Below are positions 1 through 12,741 of a DNA stretch of 64,000 nucleotides, one piece after another (position 1 is the stretch's first letter; every line of letters begins with the position of its first letter). A program made the position numbers and the translations under genes. The notes under the pieces are model-generated. The model saw only the letters and a program-made list of their open reading frames with translations. It was not told the origin of the DNA and ran no database searches. The DNA comes from Porodaedalea pini (taxonomy: Eukaryota; Basidiomycota; Agaricomycetes; Hymenochaetales; Hymenochaetaceae): NCBI GenBank assembly GCA_002794775.1, contig NBAY01000067.1, positions 62,001 to 126,000 on the forward strand, read 5' to 3'.

Positions 1-309
1 ATCCGCACTGGAATGGCAAGACCACACTCTGTAATTGTATAGAATCTGATAATCACAGCTTAGAAAGTCCCCCCTAATGATACAATGGTAGTCACATACC
101 TCAAACCCGATGGTGCAAGAATAAACGATCGATCCAACAGACGGATGCCTTATAATGGCTCTTCAAATGACAATGAGTGCTATTTCCTCACAAGTACACA
201 AAGCCATGCTTCTAAGGTGTGAAGGACTATGCTTTCTGTGTGGGTATATTAGCGCGCTCCAGGCGCTCCATACATATTTAAAGATACAGGGAGATAAGGT
301 ACTGTAGAT
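1..309. other. Left window edge, no gene seen
   Basis: No open frame, repeat or RNA signature was found here. It lies just 3' of the decayed minus-strand gene that follows, so part of it may be that gene's 3' untranslated region. Confidence 0.4.
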
Positions 310-1654
310 CTAAACACAACCAACTTTCTGGGCACGTTTTGCGCTTCTCTTCGTGTCACTCTTGGCCGAGCGGACACGTTTCCCAGTAAGTGGTTTGGTT
401 GACGTTGAAGCTTCATTGTCTTCATGATCGGATGAGGGGATGAGAATTTTCAGCTCATGCTTCAAGGATGCAGGCCGTTTAGCCACAGACCCAGTCTTGC
501 ACACAATCCTCTGAAGAGTAGGACTTGAAGCGTCATTAGCTGTTCCATCGTCGGAATCCGAGGTGATATCAATGACCGGGATCGAACGAGTAGAGGATGT
601 TGATTGCGCAGGGCGGTTGTACCTAAATGCTTCGAGGACCTTGCAGCCAAAAGATGCTGGAGAAACCGGTGAGGAGCTAGAATGGCTCCCAAGTGATGAG
701 GCAGGAGACATTGTTGGTGAGGCTTGCGAGGTCACATTATGGGGATGAGGCCTTGGCTGCTGCCTCACTGGGGTCGAAACTGGGGCACGTGAAGCAGATA
801 GAGACGTCTTGCTCTTTGTAGGTGATAACTTCTTTGGTGAGCCATGCGAAGGAGAATGCGGAAAGGGTTCCGCATCTCCATTGCCTACTCCTCTGTTTCG
901 TATGTGTTGAATCTCCTGTATGTGTCACATCGCCGTCGGACTACGAGTCTTAAAGCCATTTGGAAGCAAAGACTTCCAATTAACTTGGTTGTCGATGCGG
1001 ACGGACGCCCCCAACAAAGCAGGTGGGTTCAACCCCTGACACTCCCAAACGACCGCTGCCTTCTCTGCGTCACTGAGCTGAAGATTCTCCAGTGGTAGTT
1101 GCTTGGAGTAGTTTTCCTTACACTGTTAAGTAGTCATTAAAAGAGTTGTAATATGCACAATATGAACGACATACAACAAACAGCAGTTTTCCATAAGAGG
1201 ATATTGCCTTTCCCTCCCCCAATCCCAGCTGAATTTTGTGGTTGCCCCTACAACCCGGAACGGCACATTTCCCGGACATCTTGATAAAGGGCTCTTTGCA
1301 GTCGCTTGGCAAAGGCAGATAAGCTAAAAGTATCTCGAGTTTCCACTCATCAAAGCCTGCAGGCAGTTTCCCCATGGTCAGATAGTAGCGCATATCGAGA
1401 AAGTCAACAGGGAGATTCATGAAACTCTTGTTAAGGGACGTACATTTTAAATATCTGCGAGCAAGGCCCACAGTACAATGATGCTTTGGCCTCTTAGACC
1501 TGTGGAAGGCTTTCCGAAGCTTGGAATAGCTTTTGTTTTGATATATGAGAACGTATCAAAGTCATTCACAAGGAACTACTCACCGAGCACAAAGCCAAAG
1601 CAATAATTGCTTAGACAAGAGCTTAAATGCAAGCAAAATCTTGATCTCCTCCAT
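310..1654 (-). pseudogene. Unrecognised transposon-associated gene with basic Ser-rich C-terminus
   Basis: I do not recognise the family. The likely start is the ATG at 1654 (MEEIKILLAF). After an intron the frame runs through 1471-1118 and then 1117-310 after a further splice or frameshift near 1118. The middle part has a Cys pair (CAVPGC) followed by GKLLFVVCRSYCAYYN, a spacing loosely like a GRF-type zinc finger. The C-terminal 150 residues are Ser/Pro/Thr-rich, with an acidic patch (SDSDDG) and a basic, nuclear-localisation-like tail (KRVRSAKSDTKRSAKRAQK), ending at 310. A TGA at 925-927 interrupts the reading frame. It lies directly downstream of, and co-oriented with, the Spt5-like gene, the same place the third large gene takes in the 33-kb element. 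A nuclear role is inference only. Confidence 0.4.
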
Positions 1655-1868
1655 TGTACGGCTAGGGAATGATATAAATGTTTAGTACATCCATACAAAT
1701 ACTGCTATTGTCTCGTTCACGCTTCCGGCTCGATCACAGAACATATATAATTTAAGCAATAATAATAAGTCTACAGGGTATACCATTAGATATCACACTC
1801 TTGCACTCAAAACAATAGTAATGCTATGAATCTGGATTTTTATTTTTAGCAAACCACGTAGAGATTAA

Positions 1869-4690
1869 TCAAAGACTTGCACACCAACTCTGCATGGGTT
1901 TGACCAGTGTCACATTGCTTGCGAGCTCGTCCCAAAAATGAAGTTTGTCACCCGGAATCAAGACCGTAACCCTCTTCGGTCCACCTCTCACCCGCGGCAA
2001 TGCTATGACTCGAAGTAACCTGCCGATGTGTGTTATGTCGAAGGCCTTGATCTGAACAATAAGCTCACTTTTTTTGGTGGGTTGGCGAGCCTCCAAATCT
2101 GAGACAGAGACCAAGGAGGCGGAGATTCTGTGTCCGGTATCCACATTAACATTCACGGCACAACGCTCATGAGAAGCGGTGCAGTTGTTGTGGTCACCGA
2201 ACAAGTCGTTGGTAATGAGGACACCACATCTGTCTTTTGAGGAGACCTTAATGTGGATTTTGTAGTGGGATAGTATCGCCACAATAGCAGGCAAGAATAT
2301 CCACATTCCAGGTCCCGAAAAATCTATATCATGTAAGTGTTCGTGTAAAGAAGATAAGGTAAAATTTCACCAGAAACAGGCGGAGCAGGATTGTTGAATT
2401 TCTCATCGAAAGTCAGTGTCCACTCAGTGGAAACAGGTAAAGAAGGTGATGGCAGGGGAGTCAAAGCACGCAAGGGAGAACTGGTAGCTTTGAAGGGTTT
2501 GAACTTCTCACCATACTCAATCTTCTCTGCCGTTGACAGGCGATGGTGGTCATCAAGGCATGCTACGTCATCACTTTTTAAAGTACGGTGTAAGTTTTTA
2601 ACGCTATTGAGAAATGGAAATACATACATCGAAATGAGGTTCTTGAGCGGGAATTTCTCTACCGTGTTGTTGCTGCTGTAGGCGACCTCTGCTGTTCTCT
2701 TCGTCTCATCGACACTCTGCACGTAGCCGTGAAATCCTTTCGCAAACTTTGCACTGCCGTCCATGCCTCGAATGAAGACATATGCACCAAGATAAGGGTT
2801 CCTGTGTTGAGCTTCATACGTGTGAAGATCACGCTGTTTGCCCTCTATGTCGTCATCAACTGAGCATTCAACAACACCAGATATGGGCAAATCGAGCTAT
2901 GAAAATATCAATAAAAAAAAATACTCAATGTACATTAGTTGAAATCCTTACCACTTTTTTAATGCGGTTGAAGATGCAGATGCGCACCCTATCATTCTGA
3001 ACCACAAGAATAAACGCTCTATTGCCTTTACATGGCCCTTCCAATATCATTACACTGACTCCAAAAGAGAGCTTGGAGCGGTCGACTTTTCGGGTGGTGG
3101 CAGTATTACCTTGGTCAGTCGCAACCCAGCCGCTTCATATGCTGAGCTACATTTTTATTGAATATGAGAACAGAACGTCAGCAGCTTGATACTGAAGCAG
3201 GAAATATTGCGCACGTGTTCTTCATGTTCACTGACAAACAACGATAACATTTTTTTTTCGATCGCCATTATAATGCTGGAAGTTTCGATGCAAGGACCGG
3301 CTTTCACAATGACGTTATCCCCGAGATGGAGAAGTCGACGAACCACATTTTGTGGCACGGAGATATTCTGTATTGGAGGCTCCGACCCTTGAAGATCGCG
3401 GACTTTATGCCGAGAAACCAAGCAATGTAGTCCCGTGTCGTCAATCTCGCTATCGGATAGTCCTACGACCGCACTATCTATGCGACAGACCTGACCCAGT
3501 GTAGTTGAATTCTTGTCAATAGTCAAAATTAATCCAGCCATCCTCTGATACAGTCCTGAATGTACAATGGCCATATCTCCACATTGCAAGTAATACTCTA
3601 TATACTCCATGTCGCCCATATCCGTATGAGAAAAATGAAAAACTTGATGAGGAGATGGAGAGGCTGCTCAAACGGAATGAAGACCAGGAACCGTGATGAT
3701 GCGCAAGTGATCTATATAGTCTGACTTGCGAAACCGAAATTTGTAGTCCGAAAGTTGAGTAATTTTTTCCTGTGGAAACTCATCTGCCAAAAGTTTAGGA
3801 ATTGCTAGTCTGGGTGGCGTGCGTTTCGACGCATCGCTATTAAACGATATGCGTGGAACAACAGCCAACTTCATTGCGTCACCATTCAACACTTCCCGCA
3901 CTACGGCAAAGTCACCTCGATAAGTGCCTCAACACACAACCACCCAATTCCTGACTTCGAACTTCGCAGCATGCAGTCTGTTCAGACAATCGAAGACCAA
4001 ATTAACTTCTTCCCATGGGACGAAGGACAGTGAGTGTGCCGGGAGAGTGATACCACGTGCAAGGTAAGACTGGCAGACAGTTGGTGCATTTGGAGCCCAC
4101 ACGTATATTCAACTGGGGAGAATATTCACAGAGAAAGCTAAACAATTCTCTGGAAGCCAATCTTGAGCAACCGCAGCACAAGATTTTTCTTTACTGGGCT
4201 TGGATCTGCGATCAGATTCAATTACCATATATAAAATGAAATGTACCCACAGCAACACGTATCATAATCAGTTCGTGTTTTGAATCGTCTACGCCAGCTT
4301 CGGCAGGAAACTGACCGCATTTCACAAAGGACCGGATAGTTGGATCAGGACCGTCATCGATGTCGTATGTGGCAGGACCAGTGCGCGTGCGCTTCCTGTA
4401 CCTGTCCGCAATGGCCTCGAGATTATCATCGACGTCAGAGTCAAGCAAGTCAAGCGTAATGTGGGACGAGGAAGTGTAAGTTTTGACAGGCCGAATTTCA
4501 TCATCAAGGAAAGCTTGCCCTGTCCGCTTTCAATTCAATAAAAAAATTGGAAATCGTAAGAAAACCAATGACATACCTTCTTCGTCATCATCGAACATAT
4601 CATCCTCATCATCATCAAAGACCTGAGCCTCCGTGTCGAAAAACCTCTGCACCTCCACACGCAAATCTGCAGCAGTTCTATCATTATCAA
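1869..4690 (-). pseudogene. Spt5-like NGN/KOW transcription elongation factor paralogue, decayed (copy 1)
   Basis: Read right to left: an acidic N-terminus (FDDDEDDMFDDDEEG near 4580-4630), a basic RYRKRTRTGPATYDIDD block, then an NGN-like segment (FVPWEEVNLVFDCLN) running into a KOW motif, NWVVVC*GTYRGDFAVV. The stop there is TGA at 3929-3931, where copy 2 has Arg. Further KOW-like blocks follow at 3619-3155 (CGDMAIVHSGLYQRMAGLI) and 2890-2640 (YLGAYVFIRGMDG, KGFHGYVQSV), then a Pro-rich linker and a C-terminal block from FSGPGMWIFLP to the stop at 1869. NGN plus repeated KOW is the layout of Spt5, which with Spt4 clamps RNA polymerase II. This is not the host SPT5: it is short, diverged, broken, and next to a KDZ transposase it faces away from. 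Exon borders are approximate. Confidence 0.62.
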
Positions 4691-5248
4691 TTCAGATTCT
4701 TTTCTAAATTTTTATTTTCTCAGGGCTTAGAACAAACTTCACCTCAGCCATCTTGTCGTTGCCTGTTTGCAGTTTTCTCTTTCCTCTCTACACAATTTAG
4801 TCTAAATAATGTGCAGAAGAATCTATACACTATGAATCTAACTCTAACTACTACGCGAACGTGGCCAGGGAACTTTGAGAAATCTTTTTGAGTTGAATAG
4901 AAAAGAGAGAGGACACACGATCTGCTTGACGATCTCGTAAAAGGTCTTCAATGAGCCTTTTGTGGATTCTGAGCTGAACTGATGCAGTCTGTGGAGCAAA
5001 AACATCCTCACTGCGAAAAACAATAGTGATAGGTTTGATGCTTACTGCTGGTTGATAGGATGCAGCAAATGATCTGAGTCGTAGAATGGAGGCAAGTCAG
5101 TGGATGAGATGGCACGATGTAGAAGGCCGTACGCACCTTGTCTGATAACGACTAATCCCTACGAAATGCAGCAATGGGTGTGAAAGACAATAGGTGGCCA
5201 TGGCACAAGCAGAAATGAAGGGGGCAGCAGACAATAAGGTGTCAGCGA
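4691..5248. other. Gap between Spt5-like copy 1 and the foldback repeat
   Basis: Short open frames exist on both strands but none has recognisable content or convincing splice structure. Part may be the 5' region of the divergent Spt5-like gene. Confidence 0.3.
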
Positions 5249-5523
5249 GCGGCCACGATGATGGTGATGGTGGATGAGCTGAAAGGCGTGCCACGGTATT
5301 CGCCGAACGGTTTTGTTCGCATCAATTGTGGGAATTTCCTGCCTTGTAAGTTGTGGAAGCATTACATATAAGCTTGCGGAAGCTGATCTACTGTTTAACT
5401 TACGTTAAGCTTTCATACGCTTCAACAAGGCAGGATTTTCTCACAATCGACGCGAACAAAAGCATTCGGCGAATACTGTGGCACGCCTTTCAGCTCATCC
5501 ACCATCACCATCGTTGTGGCCGC
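5249..5523. repeat. Imperfect foldback (inverted) repeat, arms about 99 bp
   Basis: Arm 5249-5347 is the reverse complement of arm 5425-5523 with roughly a dozen differences and a 77-bp spacer. Shared landmarks are AACAAGGCAGG/CCTGCCTTGT at the inner ends and GTGGCCGC at the outer end. It lies between the divergent Spt5-like and KDZ genes. The His-rich peptides on both strands are by-products of the repeated CAC/CAT triplets. It could be a small foldback element; I saw no target duplication. Confidence 0.6.
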
Positions 5524-5655
5524 TTACCGATGTGGCCGCTCACCATCGTTCTGCAGCCTAGCTCCGCCGTTAAGCCCACAGCATCAATATACCAGTGATA
5601 GCGTTCTGGCCATCGACATTCCTTTGCCATCTTTTACTCTCTGCGTCTGGACCGG

Positions 5656-6643
5656 TGAAAGGTGACTGTACGGGTCTACAGGCAGACTCGGACCTGGTTG
5701 AGTTCGGCCACTGGGGGTTCACTCTAATGTGTCTGATGGGGGGATAGTGTCAGGAAGTGTGGGGAAGTGTAATAGAATACTCGGGGCTAGGTGTCGACTC
5801 AAGGACGCGAGTACAAAGGACGACCGGCAAAACGTGCCTAAATGCGGTCGGAGAACAAAGAGCAACTACGATCTTGACAACCCGGGCTCGGAAACTCGCC
5901 AGTGAAGACAGGAATCGATACTATTCGTCGAGACGATTCTGAATCTGAAAAGACCTCGAGACGCGATGCAGAATTGACGGAGATATAGCAGTTGCACTGG
6001 TTGCGGCTGGCAGAACGCACGGAACTCCCGGAACCAAAAGCTATTTTCGTAGCTCTACGACGCGGGCTCGGAATCGTGCAAGAAAAGACAGTGTTCGAAA
6101 GCAATTTTCGACGAGATTAAGAATCTGAAGAGAGCTCGGGAAACGGATAAGAACTGAGGGCGATATAGCGAAAGCAAGATTTGGCCGAAAACGGGACTCG
6201 AGACGGAACGGACGGAACGACACTGAACGGCAACGGAGATGAGAACTAAAGACTGGGACTGACTCAGGGGAACTAAACTTGTATTTTTGAGACATTTACA
6301 TGAGTGTTTAAATAACCAACAGAGGGTTGAGCCTCTGAGCAGCATACAAAGGACACAAAGACAGACCGGAGGCTCTAGCCAAACAACACCAAATAGCCGG
6401 AACTCGGAGCCGTAACTCGAGAACATGAGTAATTAAGCTTCGGGAGGCTCGGAACAATACCAGATGTGACCCAAAATGGACTTCAGTGGCTCACCGGTGC
6501 AGAACCAAGCTGTATGCGTCGAGTTAATCCTGCCAAACACTGAAAGTGTCCTGAAATGCATCGGGGATACTTGTAAGACTGCCTTGAGTCGAGTCGAACC
6601 TAATAGAGCCGATTCCGAGGCCAGCGGCATCGGGATCTCCACA
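5656..6643. mobile_element. Solo LTR, 988 bp, copy 1 (TSD CCGG)
   Basis: The 988-bp unit starts TGAAAGGTGAC and ends ATCTCCACA, so it has TG..CA termini. It is flanked by the direct 4-bp duplication CCGG at 5652-5655 and 6644-6647. A second copy of exactly the same length, differing at a small percentage of sites, lies at 19261-20248 with its own duplication. No gag or pol is attached, so this fits LTR-LTR recombination. A TTATTTAAA box and pyrimidine-rich tracts read better on the minus strand, which is probably the transcribed orientation. The unit is rich in CpG, unlike the old DNA around it. No coding role is claimed for the open frames inside it. Confidence 0.75.
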
Positions 6644-6647
6644 CCGG

Positions 6648-7279
6648 TTGATTTCATTGGTGAAAATGGTGAGCTTCGCCATTGAATTCTCCTTCTCTGT
6701 TCTTACTGACAAATCAGTCGAGGTCGTCTGATGACAATTAAGAGCAATTTATAACTATAATAGATGTATTCATGCTTTTCTTCTTTATTGTGTAGTGGAA
6801 TGTACAATTAGAACTACCTCTTGTAAGTTTATCATGAAACCGCGCCAGATTGTACGATAAGGGTCTGGGATGTAGAGCGTAGGGCTGTTTAAAGGCACAC
6901 AAAATGCATTTGCTTCATTGACCGTCGCCTTGTCAGGGTGGAACATGCATCGTCTCGGGCTCTGAAGATGGAAATGAATGAATGAAGAAACAAGAGACCG
7001 GCATCGAAATTGCGTCCCTTGATGACACGAATGAGATGCAGGAGAGCCTGACGTGCTCTTGTCCAGTTTAACAGCATAGTCGACTCTGACATGAAGGTTC
7101 ACGACAGTGAGTTTTTGACAATTGTTTAATATGATCTTGTATTGCTCTGATTTTCTTTGCCCAGAACATGCAATACACTATGAATGCATCATGCATGGTT
7201 GTCGAGCCTTCGAACTTTTTTTCATCTTCTGCATGGTCTGCAAGTGCAATTTCACGGCCGGTCTGCACAGAACAGAGGT
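6648..7279. other. Gap upstream of KDZ copy 1
   Basis: No supported gene. Short open frames lack recognisable motifs. The solo LTR inserted into this stretch; DNA on the two sides of the insertion (before 5652 and after 6647) joins without other rearrangement. Confidence 0.3.
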
Positions 7280-10200
7280 ACGTTACGGCTCTGGCAGCGA
7301 CTCGAGTAGCGACGTCTTCAGTAGCAATGACTCGAGTAGCTATCACTCATGCACAGATGATGAAGACATAGAAGACATAGAAGATATCAAAAGCAGAACA
7401 CATAGCTACAGTGATGGAACTGGGGAGCGTGTTATGGTGCGTAACCTATTTTCTACTCAATAGCTCAAAACTGAGTGTCTCGTCCGGAATGCTTCATTTC
7501 AGGAGGGTTCTAAGGAATCGGTGAAGGAGGATCCTTATTCTATGGTGCGTCCCAGCTCGTTCCCTTTCATATCGATCTAATGTGAACGTATAGCCTCAAT
7601 CTGCTGAAGCCTTTCTCGCCGAGTTCGCTCCTTTCCATGACAAAATACAGACAACTATCATCAACATGGAGTATGATGCTATGGTCTTGAGTCCATGTAG
7701 GTGCAAGATACAAGGAAAAATCCGCCAGTTTTGATGTTTCGACTGCGCTCGAGTCGAGGTGTTGTGCGAGGACTGCTTGAAAGAATGGCACTGCCTTCTT
7801 CCGTTCCATTGGACAGAAAGGTGGACTGGAGACTATTTCGAACGCATTGACTTAAGCTCCCTTGGCCATACGATACATCTGGGTCACAGGGGACAATGTT
7901 GCAATTCAGTTGCTGCGCCTATGACTCACGTTCTTACGGTAGCTGATGTTAATGGCATTCATAAATGTAATTTTGTATACTGTGGATGCGCAGGAAGGGA
8001 GCATGATGTCCTGCAATTAGTAAAACATGGGTTGTTTCCAGCTTCCACAAAGCTACCTCATGTCGCCTTTACGCAAAATGCGCTGCGCAACTTTCACATT
8101 CATACTACAGTGTCGAAGAAGTTGGCATATGATTACGTCGAGGCTCTTCGGAAGAAGACAAACAATTTCATTCCGTTCTCTGTGAGTACAACCATTGATT
8201 CAACCGAGATTTTTCATCAACTGTGTTTTAGGTACCGTCTGCGCAATTCATCCACATAGTGCACTACTGGTGACTGCTTACCGCGGAGCGCAGGAGCGGT
8301 CAACTTCACAGATTTAACGATGAGACGATCTGACGGCCTCCAGGCTCTTTTGCAATACCTTGCCTTGCATGTCCACTTCCAGGTTTTAATACTGATGAAA
8401 CTCTTGCCAATGAGTATGTGATTATACTAATCTGTTATACACGAGTTCACGTCTTTGCCTCCCTAGGTTTAAAAATTCAAAGTTTTTGTCCATTGACGCG
8501 AACTTCCATCTTATTGGTTTGAATAAAAAGAATAATCTACATGAAAAGGCAATGTGGGACGGCTGGGGGTATGTTAGGAAACAAGGAGACCTAGAGGCTC
8601 ACATTGGTGAATTTGGGGACATAAGAGAGGAGGTATTATTCTATTTATCATTAATAATGAAGCCAACTCTTATTTCATACAGAAAAGCAACTGCTCAAAT
8701 TTTGCAGCGATTCAGAACGCAAACAATACCTTGAAGCACTGTGGCCAGAATGCGAGCGGTCTAGTTGTGGTTTTATGCAGACACAGGCTCTGTGAACCGG
8801 AAGGCGCTGTGAATCTGCAGAAGGGCGAAAGGTATGCCCTTCATCTTTCCATCGAGTTTCAGAACTGAAATTGAGAGGTTACAGACACATTAACGTTGAC
8901 TATGTGCTCTCAGGTGCATTGAAGTGCACAGAGTCTATCCCACGAATCAACCTCTCGTACGATATCAACTGCCAATATTCTGTTAACATCATCAAGAGAT
9001 TTCAGAAGTGCTTCCCTCAGCAAATGAATATCATCCGTGACGTTGTTAAGTACTTTATTGGCATGTTTCACACTAACGGTCATAAACACTCCTGTCAGTA
9101 TGGATATTCTTTGCCTTTTGCATATGGAGTTGGTTGTACGGATGGCGAAGAAGTGGAGTGGTATTGGTTGGAAATGAATCAGGTGGCCGGCAGTACAAAA
9201 CAGATGGGACCTGGCCACTGTTGTGATACTCTAGATGACTTCAATGCAGCTTCCAACTGGATGAAGCTTCAGACTGTGTGTATGTGCTATCTGTGAAATG
9301 TCTTCTCTTTTCCCTTTTCTTTGTTTTGTGACTCATTGTCTTCGATCCTGCAGGCGTTACTCTTTATGAGAGACGGAAATTAGCTCTTGAAAAGGAGGAC
9401 GAGTTCAATCAAGCTTTTGGTGATTCGGATGCAAGAATGAGAGAGCTTTACTCTGATAAGTGCATCCATGACTGGGAGAGTATGGACACAAAACCTAGGA
9501 AGGATCAAAACGGTGAATGGACTAGCATTTATCAACTTGAGCTGTCCTGTGCGTGTCCAGCTGCACCTGCTCATCATAGTCAATTGACGCTTAGTCTACA
9601 GCTATTCTGTCATTGAAAAGTGTTTCAAAGACCAAGTGTGGGGCGATGCGGGGTGCACGCAAATCTGCCACGGATGTGGAGGACTTCATGTATGAAGCAA
9701 TATTGATTCAGGGATGGCAGTAAGTCAATCAAATATAATCTCTACCTATACTAATATTTAAACATGACTCGTACAGGCTTGATGTGAAATCAAAGTCACG
9801 GGAGAATATATCAACAGCTTCACTCGCTGCCTTGATGCAAGACATCAAGAATTGGGAGGTAAAAAGTTGAAGCTTCATGCCTAATGTTACGGTGTCCGGG
9901 GTGGACGCCGCTTGTGCAGATGTACAGGAAATTCAGCTCTTTCTTCCTTCATCCTTCTTGGATGACGAGCGATGAGTTCTTGGGCTTCAAGACTTAGCAA
10001 AAGTGGAGTACAATCTGCGCGAAGGCCAGGTGTTTGATGCTCTTTCTGAGCTCAAGGAAGCCATTTGCGGTTTGCAATACCTTACTAAGCTGAAGCAGAA
10101 ATATGGGCATGGAAAGCAAGCCAAGACGCGCACCTCGCAAACAAAATCTCACGAAGCAGAGAGAAAACACAAGTCAATAATGGAGTATCGAGTGGCTTGT

Positions 10201-10760
10201 CAGCATCTACTTGCACTAGGCATGGACGAAAATAATACAAAACTGCATCCTCTCTCAGAAGCAGATACATATCATCCTGTAGTTTCCGAACCTCATGAAC
10301 TTGGCTCTGGAACTAAAGTACTTGGGTGGATCTGGACTGTCAGAGGAGAAGAAGTGAGCATGGACACATTGCCCGAAACATTAGAAGGTAGCGTCGGTTT
10401 TGTAGTCAGTTTTGAATTTTCTGATTAGCTTCTAGAAAATCATGTACTGTGGTTCCGTGCTTGTGCTTTGAGGGATCGTTGGCAAGAAGAGCAGATTATT
10501 GTTGAAGAGGAGTGTAGGCAACTGGTAAAAGGCTTTGATGCATGGTCAGCATTGTGGCAATCAGCTTCACAAGAATTGCAACATGGTAAACGATATGGAT
10601 CTTCTGCATTCGCAGCACGCAAAAGCACTGTATACAGTGCAATGGCCAACAATGCTTGCTTGGTATTTGAGGATTTCAAGGTCGACAACAAACCAGCTGA
10701 GGGGTCTTCACCGAAGTGTCAAAAGCGCAAAAATGCAAGTGCGAAGTTGTTGGAGAAAAG
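7280..10760 (+). pseudogene. KDZ transposase with CxC2 cysteine cluster, decayed (copy 1)
   Basis: KDZ (Kyakuja-Dileera-Zisupton) transposases are DDE-type enzymes common in mushroom fungi. An acidic Ser-rich N-terminus (7290-7440) and two small introns (second one 7543-7592) lead to the CxC2 region: CRCKIQG, CFDCARVEVLCEDCLKEWH, then LGHRGQCC, VADVNGIHKCNFVYCGC and LFPASTKLPHVAFTQNALRNF (to about 8180). The core follows: SIDANFHLIGLNKKNN (8486), NVDYVLSGALK, INLSYDINCQYS (8941), GVGCTDGEEVEWYWLEMN (9129) and TKQMGPGHCCDTLDD. C-terminal KDZ-like parts lie at 9358-9570, 10003-10428 and 10440-10680 (FRACALRDRWQEEQIIVEEE). Damage includes a TGA at 7732-7734 at a CxC2 position that I expect to be Arg, plus lost frame around 8240-8480. 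It points away from Spt5-like copy 1. Confidence 0.8.
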
Positions 10761-11728
10761 AAGTAAGCTTCACATAGTATCAATTCAATATCTTGTGTTT
10801 ATTCTAAGTTTTCAGCTCGATATTCGACTTGAGGAGTTCAATCTGAATCGCAAGAATGGAATTGTATTAATGCAATAGACAAATAAGCGTGTAATTACAA
10901 TTATGAATACTATGAGAAGAACGGTTCAATAATCACATTGTGGGCTGCACAGAGACGGGAATTGTATTCGGTGTACTGAAGAACAGTTCATGTCTAAGAG
11001 GTAATGGGCCTATGGCCGTTATGTAAGGTGAACAATTGATGAATGGATAGACTCACAAAGGAGTTATCCGATGAACAGATAAGCTATTATGTTACCATAT
11101 ATGGTACATCTGTTGAGGACAGGGGCTGATATATGCTGTACGAATTGGGTGAATAGTTCGTTATGAAAATTAGATTGATATCAATCTTGATAGTTTCCTG
11201 ATAGAGTTGCATTAACTCTGAGTCCAACTCGATATACTGCATCTAGTCTTTCCAAGCTTACCGGCCAGACTACTTCAAACAGAGTCTAAGTGGCAGAACA
11301 CGACATTCATTTGCTCTATCCCGTCATTATGCCATCTCGCTCAATGAGCCTAGGCGGCTTCAAGCTGAAATTGCCCTGTAAGATATGCACTTTTGCTAGG
11401 CATTATTACTAGTACACGCCGCAGATTAACATAATGAAGATCTTTAATCCGAGCTTCCCCTTCTGGGATGGGAACAGCAGATCGAGTCTTAGTCCTAGTG
11501 CCAGGGGCGCTTTGGAGCGCCCCGGAATTGATGCAGGAAATGGATATACTCATTGAGCTAGGTAATGGTGAGGAAGCATGAGCGCTAGTAGGAAGGAAGA
11601 CTATAAAGAGAGAACAATAAATTGAACTCGGACTCAGAGACGCAAATCAAACCACAGACATCTTGGCCCCATTGCATCTTATACTATCACTCCTCACAGC
11701 TAAAACTGAACAGCCAAGTAACGACACA
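10761..11728. other. Gap after KDZ copy 1
   Basis: AT-rich DNA without a supported gene. An open frame to 10878 may be the last part or 3' region of the KDZ gene. I looked here for the right end of a second giant element and found no copy of the CACTTCAGG terminus. Confidence 0.35.
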
Positions 11729-12193
11729 ATGACAGGAAACATACGCGATGACAGTATGATGGAGAGCGCATCGCTCCCAGCAGCGGACCACAAGGAGTGG
11801 ATTGAGGTCACGAAATCGGACAAGGACTCCACCATAAGGCACATAACTGGTACATTTGTCATCGAGTCCTAGCCAATCCATACATCAGGGATTCATGCTC
11901 ATTTTTTGGATCATCTAACCTTGCAGGTAAGGAAAAATCGGCCATATTCGAGAACATCCGTTACTTCAAACTGAAAGAAGGGAGCACCTTCTATGCCAAA
12001 TGTACTACTTCCCTTCCTTTCTTGTGCATAGATTGAGCTTGAACTAATGTATCCTTCATTTGCGCGTGTCTTCTCATATTCAGTCGAGAAATCAGGTAAC
12101 AGTGAGCCTATTGCTTGGGGAGCAGGCACAACCTTGAGGGATGCTATCACGAAATGCAAAGACGGTCTCACAGAGTTCATCAGTAACAATTAG
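11729..12193 (+). CDS. Small three-exon host gene, paralogue 1 (101 aa)
   Basis: Predicted exons are 11729-11849, 11927-12001 and 12084-12193. The introns start GTACAT and GTACTA and end CAG; both are phase 1 and the total is 102 codons with the stop. The protein has no recognised domain. Its core is IFENIRYFKLKEGSTFYAKF, followed by a Gly/Thr segment (AWGAGTTLRDAITKC). The gene at 46213-46763 has the same three-exon, phase-1/phase-1 structure and a matching IFEDVRIFYRF segment, so the two are probably paralogues that the 33-kb element now separates. No signal peptide or membrane segment is visible. An alternative in-frame upstream start at 11663 is less likely because it lies in poorer context. 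The function is unknown. Confidence 0.55.
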
Positions 12194-12734
12194 AAGGATG
12201 AATCTCTAAAGTTGATCACCATTCAAGGCTCTTTTCCCAAAGTTTATTAGTGATTATGTGCATGTATTAGGTTGTAAGCATTGTGTAGACACAGTATTTT
12301 ATTGGAAGAGAGGGGATTTAAACAGCTGCACTCCAATTTGTGCGATCTGATCCAATGACAGGACTTGAGGGTGCATATGATATGTCCTTCCAATGTGAGC
12401 TTAACTTTAGAGCGGAGGACCGCCGAATACATTATACCACATCCAGCAGCATTGCGAAAATAGACCATCCATATCGGAAAGTCTGGAGACCTAAGTTCTG
12501 TATGCTTACCTAGAGTTAAAGAAAATATGGATACGGTCGAAGAGCCGGTTGCTATAAAATTACTGGTGTTCACGCCTCTATTTTCAGATGACTTATTTGG
12601 CGTCAGAATCAAACTTACAAATTTAAGATGGAAGGAGCGGATGCCTTTACTCCTTCGATTCTAATGAGCATAAATTTAGTTCAGCCCTTTTTTGCCACAT
12701 TGCACTCATCTTTCCTACTTTGAGGTGACAAGAT
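12194..12734. other. Gap up to the left end of the 33-kb element
   Basis: A minus-strand open frame of 121 codons (12612-12247) is present but shows no domain, and I cannot support splicing for it. Otherwise nothing was recognised. Confidence 0.3.
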
Positions 12735-12741
12735 CAGTCCT

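Noticed and set aside
2391..2681. Plus-strand open frame over Spt5-like copy 1
   Set aside because: Antisense shadow of the KOW and linker region; no motif of its own.
1869..4690. Host SPT5 gene
   Set aside because: It has premature TGA, poor conservation, a second diverged copy at 22.3-33.1 kb and a constant KDZ neighbour; a host essential gene would be intact and single-copy.
5097..5598. His-rich open frames on both strands (runs of H)
   Set aside because: They are mirror readings of the same inverted repeat (CAC/CAT triplets) and have no start context, splice signals or homologous core.
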